DNA of 64,000 nucleotides from Streptococcus sanguinis SK355. Its GTDB lineage: Bacteria; Bacillota; Bacilli; Lactobacillales; Streptococcaceae. The stretch covers positions 38,683-102,682 of the forward strand of contig NZ_GL890993.1 of assembly GCF_000212855.1 (NCBI RefSeq), written 5' to 3'. Every line of letters begins with the position of its first letter. Position 1 is the stretch's first letter. Below, piece by piece: positions 16,640 to 24,709 of this stretch. A model generated the notes under the pieces. The model had not been told where the DNA came from and did no database searches. It saw nothing but the letters and a program-made list of their open reading frames with translations. The position numbers and the translations under genes were made by a program.

Positions 16640-18236
16640 ACTTGATCCCCTTCATTTGCTCTTCAATCTCCTGCTCCAGTGCATGCGATTGCTGGAAGAG
16701 GTCTGAGAGTTTGTTTTGAAAGGCGGTCATCTTGGCTTCAAACTCTTCTGCTGTGATGTCTACATAGTCGATCTTGATGTCAAAGTATTGACCTGCGCTG
16801 AGAGAGTGGTTTTTCTCCTTGATATCCTCATAAGAGACAGTGACAGAAAAGTCTTCGACAGCTTCTTTCTGGATAAAGGTCTCGATGATCTTCTGCTCTT
16901 CTTCTGGAGAGAGCACGGTCTTTTGGTTCTTGCCTTCCTTGACCTTGGTTCCGAGGTTTGATGCATCAATCAGGACGACATCGCCCTTGTTTTTCTTATC
17001 GATAAAGAGGATGGAGACGTTGGTACCTGTTGTCGCAAAGATATTGGACGGCATGGAAACGACACCTGCCAGCATTTGATTGTCCACCAAGTGCTGGCGG
17101 ATGGTCTTGTCAATCCCCGACTGGGCAGTGATAAAGCCTGTCGGCAAGACAACGGCTGCTTGACCATCATCCTTGAGAGAATAGATGATATGCTGGACAA
17201 AGAGTTCGTAAATAGCCATCTTGTCCTTGGACTTTGCAGGAACCTTTGGCACCCCTGCAAAGAATCGCTCACTGGCCTCTGGCAAGGCCTCCACACGGTC
17301 ACGCCACTCTGAAAAGTCCAGCTTGAAAGGAGGATTAGACACGATATAGTCCATCTTTTCTGGATGGCGGTTAGCAGTGATGGTATTTCCCTGTACGATA
17401 TTATGAATGGAGTGTTGGAGGCCATTCAAGATCAGATTGAGACGGAGAAGATTAGAGGACTTCTGCGAGATATCCTGACTGTAGACCGTGGTCTTATCGA
17501 CACCGATACGACTAGCCAGGTTCATGAGCAAGGTTCCCGAACCAGCTGAGGGATCGTAGATGCGCACATTTGACGGCTGGTCATGTCCCACTAGGATATC
17601 CGCAATAATCTTAGCAACAGAGTGAGGCGTGTAGTACTCGGCATACTTGCCACCACCGTCTTTGTTGTAGTCCTTGATCATGTACTCAAAAAGAGTAGAG
17701 AAAAAGTCAAAGCCTTGTGAAAAGATATCTTCGTCAAACTTGACACGGGCTAGGAGATTGATGATAGACTTTGCGACCTCGTTGCGCTTACTGCTATCTG
17801 AGATGGTATCTGTAATCAAACGCTCGTCAAAGAGACGAATAGCTGTATCCCCGTCGGTATGAACAGAGAAGATATCGTTATTGTCAATGGCGATCTGGTT
17901 GAGAGTATTTTCAAATGTCTCATAGAAATCATCTTCATTTTGCTTACGATGCAAAGTCTCAATGAACTGCTCAGGTTTGAGCTGAGCAGTCGCAGTGCCG
18001 ATATCTTCCAAGAGCCAGCTATAATCATCATGGCTCATCTTAATAAGTTCCTCATAGATATTCTTAGCATCTACTGCCTTTGCCTCATAGAGAAACTTAT
18101 CATTTAAAAATTTATATAAGAACGATTGGGTAAGAAGCTTGTATTCACCAGCCTCTCCTCCTAAACCAGCATGTGTAAAAACAGCTTTTAAATCATCAAC
18201 TAAATCTTGGACAAGATTTTTGTATTTCTCATTCAT
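16632..18236 (-). CDS. hsdM: Type I restriction-modification DNA methyltransferase subunit
   Basis: 534 residues, the size of the EcoR124-type (IC) HsdM. An N-terminal helical domain (HsdM_N, 1-150) precedes the N6-adenine methyltransferase core: SAM-binding DPSAGSG at 228-234 and catalytic NPPF at 301-304. The enzyme methylates adenine in the sequence chosen by HsdS. It starts in a TAATG overlap with the hsdR stop and ends 8 bp inside hsdS, so the three subunits are translationally linked. Confidence 0.96.
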   Translation of the reverse strand: MNEKYKNLVQDLVDDLKAVFTHAGLGGEAGEYKLLTQSFLYKFLNDKFLYEAKAVDAKNIYEELIKMSHDDYSWLLEDIGTATAQLKPEQFIETLHRKQNEDDFYETFENTLNQIAIDNNDIFSVHTDGDTAIRLFDERLITDTISDSSKRNEVAKSIINLLARVKFDEDIFSQGFDFFSTLFEYMIKDYNKDGGGKYAEYYTPHSVAKIIADILVGHDQPSNVRIYDPSAGSGTLLMNLASRIGVDKTTVYSQDISQKSSNLLRLNLILNGLQHSIHNIVQGNTITANRHPEKMDYIVSNPPFKLDFSEWRDRVEALPEASERFFAGVPKVPAKSKDKMAIYELFVQHIIYSLKDDGQAAVVLPTGFITAQSGIDKTIRQHLVDNQMLAGVVSMPSNIFATTGTNVSILFIDKKNKGDVVLIDASNLGTKVKEGKNQKTVLSPEEEQKIIETFIQKEAVEDFSVTVSYEDIKEKNHSLSAGQYFDIKIDYVDITAEEFEAKMTAFQNKLSDLFQQSHALEQEIEEQMKGIKYE

Positions 18237-21200
18237 TAATGTTGGTATTCCTCTTCATATTGTTCAAACAGTGATTCCACGAGTTTTTCAAAATTTTCTC
18301 TGGTCAAACTACTGTTTAATTTTGTTTTTTTCATTTCCTCGCGAGCTGCCTGACTAATCATCCTTTTTAGAAAAGCCTCATTATCTAGTACGCCTTGATT
18401 TTGACCAACCAGTCTATCAATCTGAATCTTAGCTCCCTTGATGACATGATAAACTGCAGGAAAAGCACTGACTTTGGATGAGTTCGTTGCATGCTTATAG
18501 CTTCTAGCAGCCATCTCATCTCCATCAAAATTCATTGTCAAACGTCTCATACGAGTTCGATAATCATCAACTGCTCCAAAAAGTTTATGATAAGCCTCTT
18601 TGGTATGCAGAATAACATCCATGGTGTATCCTTCTTCCTCATGGATCATATGTTTTTTCATAATTCGCTTGAACTCTTCAAAAAGCTGAACCCATTCAGG
18701 ATCTTTTTTATCTTTATGATTATTAAGTCCATTGGCGACCCGCCGACGTAAATCGTCCAGGTCATTAGCAGCTAATCGCAATTCCTCTTCTGCAATCTTT
18801 ACAAAAGAAAAACTAGTTTCCGACATCGCGAGGTTCAGTAACGCCTGGCTAGAAAAGTCATCAGGTCTTTCCATAGCAGAAAGGTTGATCAATCTTCTGG
18901 AGATGATGTTCAAAAAAGTCGAAATCATTTTGATATCAATTTGATCCATTAACTCCTTATAGCCTAGGAGACTTGCAATGTTATAGTACTGTTTCACAGA
19001 TTCTATCGCTTTTTTGAGTTCAATCAACTCTCTTCTGTCCTTCACTTCATCAACAGCTATTGCAAAGGCCGCTCGATTTCCAGTTGGGTAATCCATCAAA
19101 ATAAGATTTGATTTTTCCAATTCTCGACTAATCTCGTCAGCTGGGACAAAAAGAGACCCAAAGACATCTTCTCCATTTTCACCAGTGACTGTAATATCAT
19201 ACTCATGATTAAGTTCCTCAAGATAGGCTTGATTAGTCTTATCAAACTCTTGGGAAATATCTGCAAAGTCAACTACATAACCGAACAAATAATCTTTATA
19301 GGGTCTATTAACACGAGTCAGAGTTTGTAAGAGATTATGAGCTTTTATTTTGCGACCTAAATAAAGACGTTTTAGCCTAGGAGCGTCAAAACCAGTTAGA
19401 AGCATAGAGTAGACAATAATCAAATCAATCTTGCCTTCCTTAAATGCTTCCACCCTTTCTTTCTTATAGTCCTTATCCCCTTCATCATGCAAAATGAGAG
19501 CTGAACTTAGGTTTGTTTGACCATTTCGCCGTCGTTCCTCAAGTTGACGTTCTAGCTCACGCGCCTGTTTAGAAGAATCGCAAACAATCATCCCTCCGAT
19601 AGAATCGTCATCAAAAATAAATTCCCTTGCTCTAGTGAAATCTTCTAAGATAAAATCTAACATTGGTGAGACATACTTACGATGGGCAAAGATATCTTCC
19701 TTAGACAGTCCACCACGTTGAATTTCTTCATTTATAGCCCGAAGATTTTCCTTATATGAGGTTTCAATATCTTCTCTCATCAGTCGGAGAGTAAAGCCAT
19801 CGTCAATAGATTGGTTGTAGTAATATTTATGGATGTAATTTCCGAAAATATCTCGCGTCGTTGCATGACTCTCTTTGGTCCGGCCATCTTTCTTGTAAGT
19901 AATCAAAGGAGTGCCTGTTAGTGCAATTTTAATAGCGCCTTTGTCCGAGTTGTAAAGATTGGGCAGATAGGATCCTCGTTCATTGTATGACCTATGAGCT
20001 TCATCAATAAAATAAACATTTTGACAGTTAAGATCATAGCCAGAACGATCTCTCAAATCAGAACTGTCTTTGAATTTTTGGATATTTACAACAGCAACAT
20101 CATAGCCATCCTGCTTTTGATTTAATTCTTTTGGTTTATTGATACGTTTAACCCGTAAACCTCGCTTAGCAAACTCTCTATAGGCTTGGTCAGCTAAATC
20201 TAGGCGATCAACAACAAAATAGAATTTTGGAATAATACGTTGTTTTGAAAAATAATTCTTTAAATAACGAATATTAAAATAAGCCAAGGCTGTCTTACCC
20301 GAACCTTGAGTATGCCAAATAACACCCTTTTTAATACCCTTTGAAATCATATCTTTGATAGCTCGGGTAGCAAAATATTGCGGATAGCGCATTACATGCT
20401 TTTGTAGTTGGCGTTGCCCGTCCTTACCTTCTTCCTCGACATAAGCAAGACCAAAACGCAACATAAAAAAGAGACGCTCTTTTTGGTAAATGGAAGTCAG
20501 AAACGAATTGCATGGGGTATCCGGCTGCATATTTGTTGCAAACTCTGGAAGGGTTTGAAGCGGGAGCTGATTCATATCTCCTAAAACATTTTCAATATCT
20601 TCCTGAGTCAGAGACTGAAAAGCATGAAGAAAATCGGCCTCCCTTTCTTCCTTAAACGCATTGAATTTTGTCTTAGAAAAGGAGTTTGAACAATAATAAG
20701 ACCCCTGTCTTTGGCCTCCTTGCCCGCTCACATAAGATGAATTATCTGAAAAGGTAATAAATTGTGTTATATTATTGAAACGGCGAAATTTCTTGTTTTC
20801 AAAGCGATATCTTGTTCTATCCTGCTCGGATTGAATACCTGTTTTCCCATCTCTAATCGCATTGGGCTGTTTCACCTCAATATAAGAGAGCGGCAAGCCA
20901 TTAATAAAAACCATCGCATCTGGTCTGAACTCATCATTGCCATTTTTACAAGAAACTTCCAAGGCTACATGAAAAGTGTTCTCCTCCAGATTGTTCCAAT
21001 CAATGTAGGTTGCCCCTTCATTCCCCTGAATACGATTATAGAAAGCTCGCCCCAAATCATTTTGATTCAATTCTAGCTTAATATTATTTAAATCTCGTTC
21101 AAAGTCCATATCTGTTGCATAATTATTCAACTTACGATACTGTTCTCTAAAAATAGATACCAAAATATTCGTTTCAGGATCCCTTTCAACAATTTCTTGG

Positions 21201-21307
21201 CTTTTACGAGACAGATAGGTATAGCCCATCCGAATTAAGTGAAGTACAGCAGGAATTTGGACGCGAGTTAATTCAGAAAATTTAATTTGATCTGCTCTTG
21301 TTCTCAT
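18236..21307 (-). CDS. hsdR: Type I restriction endonuclease/translocase subunit
   Basis: 1023 residues, typical for type IC HsdR. The N-terminal PD-(D/E)xK nuclease has RPDAM (D130) and IEVK (E144, K146). The SF2 motor has Walker A TQGSGKT at 333-339 and the DEAH box at 435-438, followed by the later helicase motifs (TGTPL, LLTGFDAPRLKRLYL, RVNRPYK). It pulls DNA through the complex and cuts when translocation stalls. It is the first gene of the hsdR-hsdM-hsdS operon. A TATAAT at 21343-21348 (minus) is a candidate -10 box 36 bp before the ATG; no clear -35. All motifs are intact, so the system appears functional. Confidence 0.96.
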   Translation of the reverse strand: MRTRADQIKFSELTRVQIPAVLHLIRMGYTYLSRKSQEIVERDPETNILVSIFREQYRKLNNYATDMDFERDLNNIKLELNQNDLGRAFYNRIQGNEGATYIDWNNLEENTFHVALEVSCKNGNDEFRPDAMVFINGLPLSYIEVKQPNAIRDGKTGIQSEQDRTRYRFENKKFRRFNNITQFITFSDNSSYVSGQGGQRQGSYYCSNSFSKTKFNAFKEEREADFLHAFQSLTQEDIENVLGDMNQLPLQTLPEFATNMQPDTPCNSFLTSIYQKERLFFMLRFGLAYVEEEGKDGQRQLQKHVMRYPQYFATRAIKDMISKGIKKGVIWHTQGSGKTALAYFNIRYLKNYFSKQRIIPKFYFVVDRLDLADQAYREFAKRGLRVKRINKPKELNQKQDGYDVAVVNIQKFKDSSDLRDRSGYDLNCQNVYFIDEAHRSYNERGSYLPNLYNSDKGAIKIALTGTPLITYKKDGRTKESHATTRDIFGNYIHKYYYNQSIDDGFTLRLMREDIETSYKENLRAINEEIQRGGLSKEDIFAHRKYVSPMLDFILEDFTRAREFIFDDDSIGGMIVCDSSKQARELERQLEERRRNGQTNLSSALILHDEGDKDYKKERVEAFKEGKIDLIIVYSMLLTGFDAPRLKRLYLGRKIKAHNLLQTLTRVNRPYKDYLFGYVVDFADISQEFDKTNQAYLEELNHEYDITVTGENGEDVFGSLFVPADEISRELEKSNLILMDYPTGNRAAFAIAVDEVKDRRELIELKKAIESVKQYYNIASLLGYKELMDQIDIKMISTFLNIISRRLINLSAMERPDDFSSQALLNLAMSETSFSFVKIAEEELRLAANDLDDLRRRVANGLNNHKDKKDPEWVQLFEEFKRIMKKHMIHEEEGYTMDVILHTKEAYHKLFGAVDDYRTRMRRLTMNFDGDEMAARSYKHATNSSKVSAFPAVYHVIKGAKIQIDRLVGQNQGVLDNEAFLKRMISQAAREEMKKTKLNSSLTRENFEKLVESLFEQYEEEYQH

Positions 21308-21396
21308 ATAATCAACCCTTACTATAAAATCTATTATTTCTTATTATACCATTTTTTCATTCGTTTCTTATTCATTACATAAAATAAATCAGCTAA

Positions 21397-21430
21397 CGAA
21401 AAATCTCTCAATATATAAACTGAGAGATTT
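21397..21430 (-). terminator. Terminator after the aldo/keto reductase gene
   Basis: A perfect 10-bp stem (AAATCTCTCA at 21401-21410, TGAGAGATTT at 21421-21430) with a T run on the minus-strand 3' side. It separates the reductase gene from the hsd operon. Confidence 0.85.
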
Positions 21431-21511
21431 ATTTTATCTTCAATATGTTCGTGTCCTAAATCTAATGACTTAGAAACTAGTATCGAGCAATTTCCTGTTT
21501 AGGATTTGCAT

Positions 21512-22357
21512 CTAAAAATCCATCCCATCCGGATTTGGTGCGCCACCGGCCAAACCGCTGACATTTTTGAGCACTTCCAAGTCCGCATCATCTAGCGCAA
21601 TGTCAAAGCAGTCTAGATTGCTGGCAATCCGGCTCGGAGTGACCGACTTAGGCAGGGGCAGGAAGCCTTCCTGCAAACTCCAAGCTAGCGCGACTTGAGC
21701 AATGGTCTTACCATACTTGTCTGCCACAGCCTGCACGGCTGGATTTTGGAAGAGCTCACCTTGGCCAAATGGTCCCCAAGCTTCCAGTAAAATCTCATGT
21801 TCACGGCAGAAGTTGACCGCCTCTGTCTGATAGACACCTGGAGCCAGGCGGATTTGATTGACAGCAGGAGTCATACGCGCTGTCTCAAGCAAGGCTTCTA
21901 AGTGATGAGGCAGGAAATTGCTGACGCCAATCGCTCGAATCTTGCCGAGATTATAGAGGTCTTCCATAGCACGCCAGACTTCGGCATTGCGATTTTTCCA
22001 AGCATCATTTTCCCTCAAGGGTTTGGGATTAGGCCAGTGGATGAGGTAGAGATCCAGATAGTCCAGTCCCAACCGCTCCATTGAGGCAGCAAAGGCCTCT
22101 TGAGCCTCCTCATAAGTATGAATGTCATTCCAAAGCTTGGTCGTGATGAAGAGCTCCTCCCGCGGGATGCCGCTGTCCTTGATTGCCCGTCCGACACTCT
22201 CTTCGTTCTTATAGATGGCTGCCGTATCAATGTGACGATAGCCTGCCTTGAGAGCGGCTAAGGTTGCCTGATAGGCTTCTTCGCCATCCTGAGCCTTCCA
22301 AGTACCGAAGCCCAGCACCGGAATGCCAACACCATTGTTCAAAAGATATTCTCTCAT
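21512..22357 (-). CDS. Aldo/keto reductase
   Basis: 281 residues, the single (alpha/beta)8 barrel of the AKR superfamily, reducing aldehydes or ketones with NADPH in the cytoplasm. The catalytic tetrad is visible: Asp44 (HIDTA), Tyr49 (AIYKNE), Lys74 (TTKLW) and His107 (LIHWPNP). The C-terminal phosphate-binding stretch LPKSVTPSRIASNLDCFD agrees with NADPH use. It resembles the YvgN/2,5-diketo-gluconate reductase group common in Firmicutes. It stands alone between terminators, RBS AGGAGACG. The physiological substrate cannot be inferred. Confidence 0.92.
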   Translation of the reverse strand: MREYLLNNGVGIPVLGFGTWKAQDGEEAYQATLAALKAGYRHIDTAAIYKNEESVGRAIKDSGIPREELFITTKLWNDIHTYEEAQEAFAASMERLGLDYLDLYLIHWPNPKPLRENDAWKNRNAEVWRAMEDLYNLGKIRAIGVSNFLPHHLEALLETARMTPAVNQIRLAPGVYQTEAVNFCREHEILLEAWGPFGQGELFQNPAVQAVADKYGKTIAQVALAWSLQEGFLPLPKSVTPSRIASNLDCFDIALDDADLEVLKNVSGLAGGAPNPDGMDF

Positions 22358-22437
22358 CTCACGTCTCCTTTATAAGTTTCATCTACTGCTTGCCTTCAGT
22401 AAGGCAGCTGCTACAGTGATTACAAGAGCAGAACTGC

Positions 22438-22632
22438 TCACTTCTTTTCTTTTTTCTTCAGTATTGGCTTAGGTTTGAAGATATTTTCCTTGGTCGGCTC
22501 CATGCCTTTACTGAAAAAGCTATAGATGATGAAAGCAGCTCCTGCGACAAGGATCAAGATTCGTCCAAAGATCAGTCCCGCCAGTAGCAAAACAAGGCCC
22601 ATTATCAAAAATTTCGCATCAATTCGTTTCAT
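22438..22632 (-). CDS. Small membrane protein, unknown function
   Basis: 64 residues with a hydrophobic block at about 8-42 that can form two short helices split by a Gly-Arg turn, then a strongly basic tail (PKPILKKKEKK). RBS AGGAGTAGG precedes the ATG. It is preceded by 150 bp that include the nagA terminator and followed after 80 bp by the aldo/keto reductase gene in the same direction. Such small basic-tailed membrane proteins are common and unassigned in streptococci. Confidence 0.7.
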   Translation of the reverse strand: MKRIDAKFLIMGLVLLLAGLIFGRILILVAGAAFIIYSFFSKGMEPTKENIFKPKPILKKKEKK

Positions 22633-22722
22633 AGCCTACTCCTGTTTACATTATAGTCTCATTATATCACGCCTAAGAAAGCAATTCAAATCTAGGCGAA
22701 GGTTATCAAGTTGTCCGCCAAT

Positions 22723-22749
22723 CAAAAAGAACAGGTTTCCCTGCTCTTT
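22723..22749 (-). terminator. Terminator of nagA
   Basis: Minus strand: AAAGA(G)CAGG ... CCTG(T)TCTTT with a four-base loop and a T run. It lies about 40 bp downstream of the nagA stop. Confidence 0.7.
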
Positions 22750-22790
22750 CTGAAAAATATAAGGAGACTAATTTAAAATACCTGCAGTTC

Positions 22791-23942
22791 TCATACATGG
22801 AAACGTTCTTGACCATCAAGATAAGTAGCTACCAGCTCTAAATCTTTATCCAAGACGATAAAGTCAGCGTCGTAGCCTTCCTTGATTTGTCCGCAGACAT
22901 CATCAATATGGACGGATTTCGCCGGAATCAGGCTAGCCATCATGACTGCCTGATGAGGATTGGCAATGCCCCATTTGACCACATTTTTCAATCCGTCCTT
23001 GAGTTTGAGGATCGAGCCAGCTAGATTGCCCGTTGACTTGAGCCGAGCTGTTCCTTCCGCCACAACCACTGGAAATTCTCCCAGCATGTAGTCGCCATCT
23101 TCAAGACCTCCTGCGGTCATACAGTCAGTAATGAGAGCAATATTTTCATGTCCCTTCTGCTTGAGCAAGATGTCACAGGCCTTAGGGTCCACATGATGGC
23201 CGTCACAAATCAGTTCCGCATAGGTATAGGGCAACTCATACATGGCACCAACCATGCCCAGCTCCCGGTGGGTCAAGCCCCGCATACCGTTATAGGCATG
23301 CACCCAGACACTGGCACCTGCTTCGACAGCAGTTTTGGCTTCATCATAGGTTGCGTTAGAATGCCCCAGAGCAACGGTCACACCTTCATCAGTCAGCGTA
23401 CGGACAAATTCCTCTACGCCTTCACGCTCTGGCGCGAGAGCAATCTTATTAAGCAAGCCATTTGCGGCCTTCTGCCAAGCACGAAACTCAGCCATGCTAG
23501 GATCTTTCATATAGGCCGGATTTTGAGCACCTTTATACTTCTCGGTAAAGTAAGGTCCTTCAAAATAGAGACCACGAATCTTGGCTCCGCTAGCTTCTTG
23601 ATAGCGTGCACCGATATTTTCAGTAACCGCTAAGAGCCGCTCATAGGACGAAGTCAGCGTTGTAGGTAAAAAGCTGGTCACACCAGTAGTCAAGAGACCC
23701 TCACTCATAGTATGAAGAGTTCCTTCGATGTTATTGTCCATTACATCAACACCGCCGAAGCCGTGAATATGAGTGTCCACTAGACCTGGTGCAATCGAGT
23801 AGCCACTGTAGTCTATGACTTCTGCATCCTGCGGAACAGACTGCACCAGCTTGCCAAACTTGCCGTCAATCAGCTCTAAATAACCTCCCTGGCGGATTCC
23901 CTGAGGATAGAAAAATTGATCTGCTTTAATATATGTAGGCAT
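22791..23942 (-). CDS. nagA: N-acetylglucosamine-6-phosphate deacetylase
   Basis: 383 residues, amidohydrolase superfamily. It removes acetate from GlcNAc-6-phosphate, giving glucosamine-6-phosphate for glycolysis or wall synthesis. The metal-binding DTHIHG (His58, His60) lies at the N-terminal barrel edge; GHSNATYDEA, HAYNGM and the catalytic Asp in LITDCMTAGG follow. It is a single-gene unit with a consensus promoter and a GGTATATACC palindrome just upstream of the -35 box, in line with control by a GntR-type NagR regulator. Confidence 0.95.
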   Translation of the reverse strand: MPTYIKADQFFYPQGIRQGGYLELIDGKFGKLVQSVPQDAEVIDYSGYSIAPGLVDTHIHGFGGVDVMDNNIEGTLHTMSEGLLTTGVTSFLPTTLTSSYERLLAVTENIGARYQEASGAKIRGLYFEGPYFTEKYKGAQNPAYMKDPSMAEFRAWQKAANGLLNKIALAPEREGVEEFVRTLTDEGVTVALGHSNATYDEAKTAVEAGASVWVHAYNGMRGLTHRELGMVGAMYELPYTYAELICDGHHVDPKACDILLKQKGHENIALITDCMTAGGLEDGDYMLGEFPVVVAEGTARLKSTGNLAGSILKLKDGLKNVVKWGIANPHQAVMMASLIPAKSVHIDDVCGQIKEGYDADFIVLDKDLELVATYLDGQERFHV

Positions 23943-24071
23943 AAGACTGCCTCCCTTGTTCTTGAGTTCTGTATTCTCTGCTATTCAAAGCGGAATTCTG
24001 TGATAGAGCTAGCATCTTTCTATAGCTGCTTTCTAACTCCCACTTTTGAATCTCTGAGTTTTCTTGACTAT

Positions 24072-24111
24072 ATTATAACTCTTTCTTTTTTATTTGTAAA
24101 TGGTATATACC
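24072..24111 (-). promoter_or_regulatory. nagA promoter with GGTATATACC palindrome
   Basis: Minus strand: TTTACA (24095-24100), 17-bp spacer, TATAAT (24072-24077). The perfect 10-bp palindrome GGTATATACC at 24102-24111 touches the upstream edge of the -35 box. NagR/YvoA-family sites contain a similar GGTATA-ACC core, so this is a candidate NagR site. About 130 bp of untranslated leader with no recognised element follows. Confidence 0.6.
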
Positions 24112-24143
24112 TATTTTTATGGAAAATTGTTATATTAAATTAA

Positions 24144-24177
24144 AAAATAAGAAAACCCAGCCATGACAGCTGAGTTT
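24144..24177 (-). terminator. Terminator of rbfA
   Basis: Minus strand: AAACTCAGC pairs with GCTGGGTTT (24169-24177 with 24153-24161) and is followed by a T-rich tract. It directly follows rbfA. Confidence 0.75.
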
Positions 24178-24182
24178 CTGCT

Positions 24183-24533
24183 TTACTTTTTATCTAAATC
24201 GCGCAGCATCTGGTCGATTTTATTGCCATACTCGATAGATTCGTCCTTGACAAAGGTCAAATCTGGAATCTTGTACATCTTCAGATTGTGACCCAGCTCC
24301 CGCTTGATGGTACCGGTCGCTTTTTCCAGACCGGTCTGAGCTTTTTGATTATCAGAGGCCAGATTGCTCATAATCGTGTAATAGACCTTGGCCATGGATA
24401 GATCGCCCAGCATTTGGACATCGGTGATGGTCACTCCCTGCACCCGCGGATCACGAACTTTTTTCTGTAAGATTTCATTGACTTCGCGCTTGATTTCCAT
24501 GCCGACACGGTCTGTACGAAAATTGTTTGCCAT
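24183..24533 (-). CDS. rbfA: Ribosome-binding factor A
   Basis: 116 residues, single KH-like domain. RbfA binds the 30S subunit near helix 1 of 16S rRNA and aids maturation and cold adaptation. The start [22 protein letters not shown] and the [26 protein letters not shown] region are the family core. It closes the rimP-nusA-rnpM-ylxQ-infB-rbfA cluster, but a 176-bp gap with a large hairpin separates it from infB. Confidence 0.96.
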   Translation of the reverse strand: MANNFRTDRVGMEIKREVNEILQKKVRDPRVQGVTITDVQMLGDLSMAKVYYTIMSNLASDNQKAQTGLEKATGTIKRELGHNLKMYKIPDLTFVKDESIEYGNKIDQMLRDLDKK

Positions 24534-24563
24534 GAGATTTCCTTTCTAATTTTTCTCTTCTGC

Positions 24564-24594
24564 AATATAAGCTAGGCTAGGCCTAGCTTATATT
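24564..24594. repeat. Perfect 14-bp inverted repeat between infB and rbfA
   Basis: AATATAAGCTAGGC (24564-24577), loop TAG, then its exact reverse complement (24581-24594). The minus-strand 3' side is not a T run (it reads TGCAGAAG), so it is not a clean terminator for infB; it may act as an RNA processing or stability structure. No coding potential is seen in the 176-bp gap. Confidence 0.7.
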
Positions 24595-24709
24595 TTAATT
24601 TTAATGAATAAAATTTCTTCTAAACTCTTTGTGAAAAAAGATGTGAGACTAAAATTATAGACTTCCACCAACAATGATTTCACTGCGAGTTTTTAACGGA
24701 CTTCTTATC

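Noticed and set aside
15413..21307. Phase-variable hsdS inversion locus
   Set aside because: Only one hsdS; no inverted copy or recombinase gene nearby.
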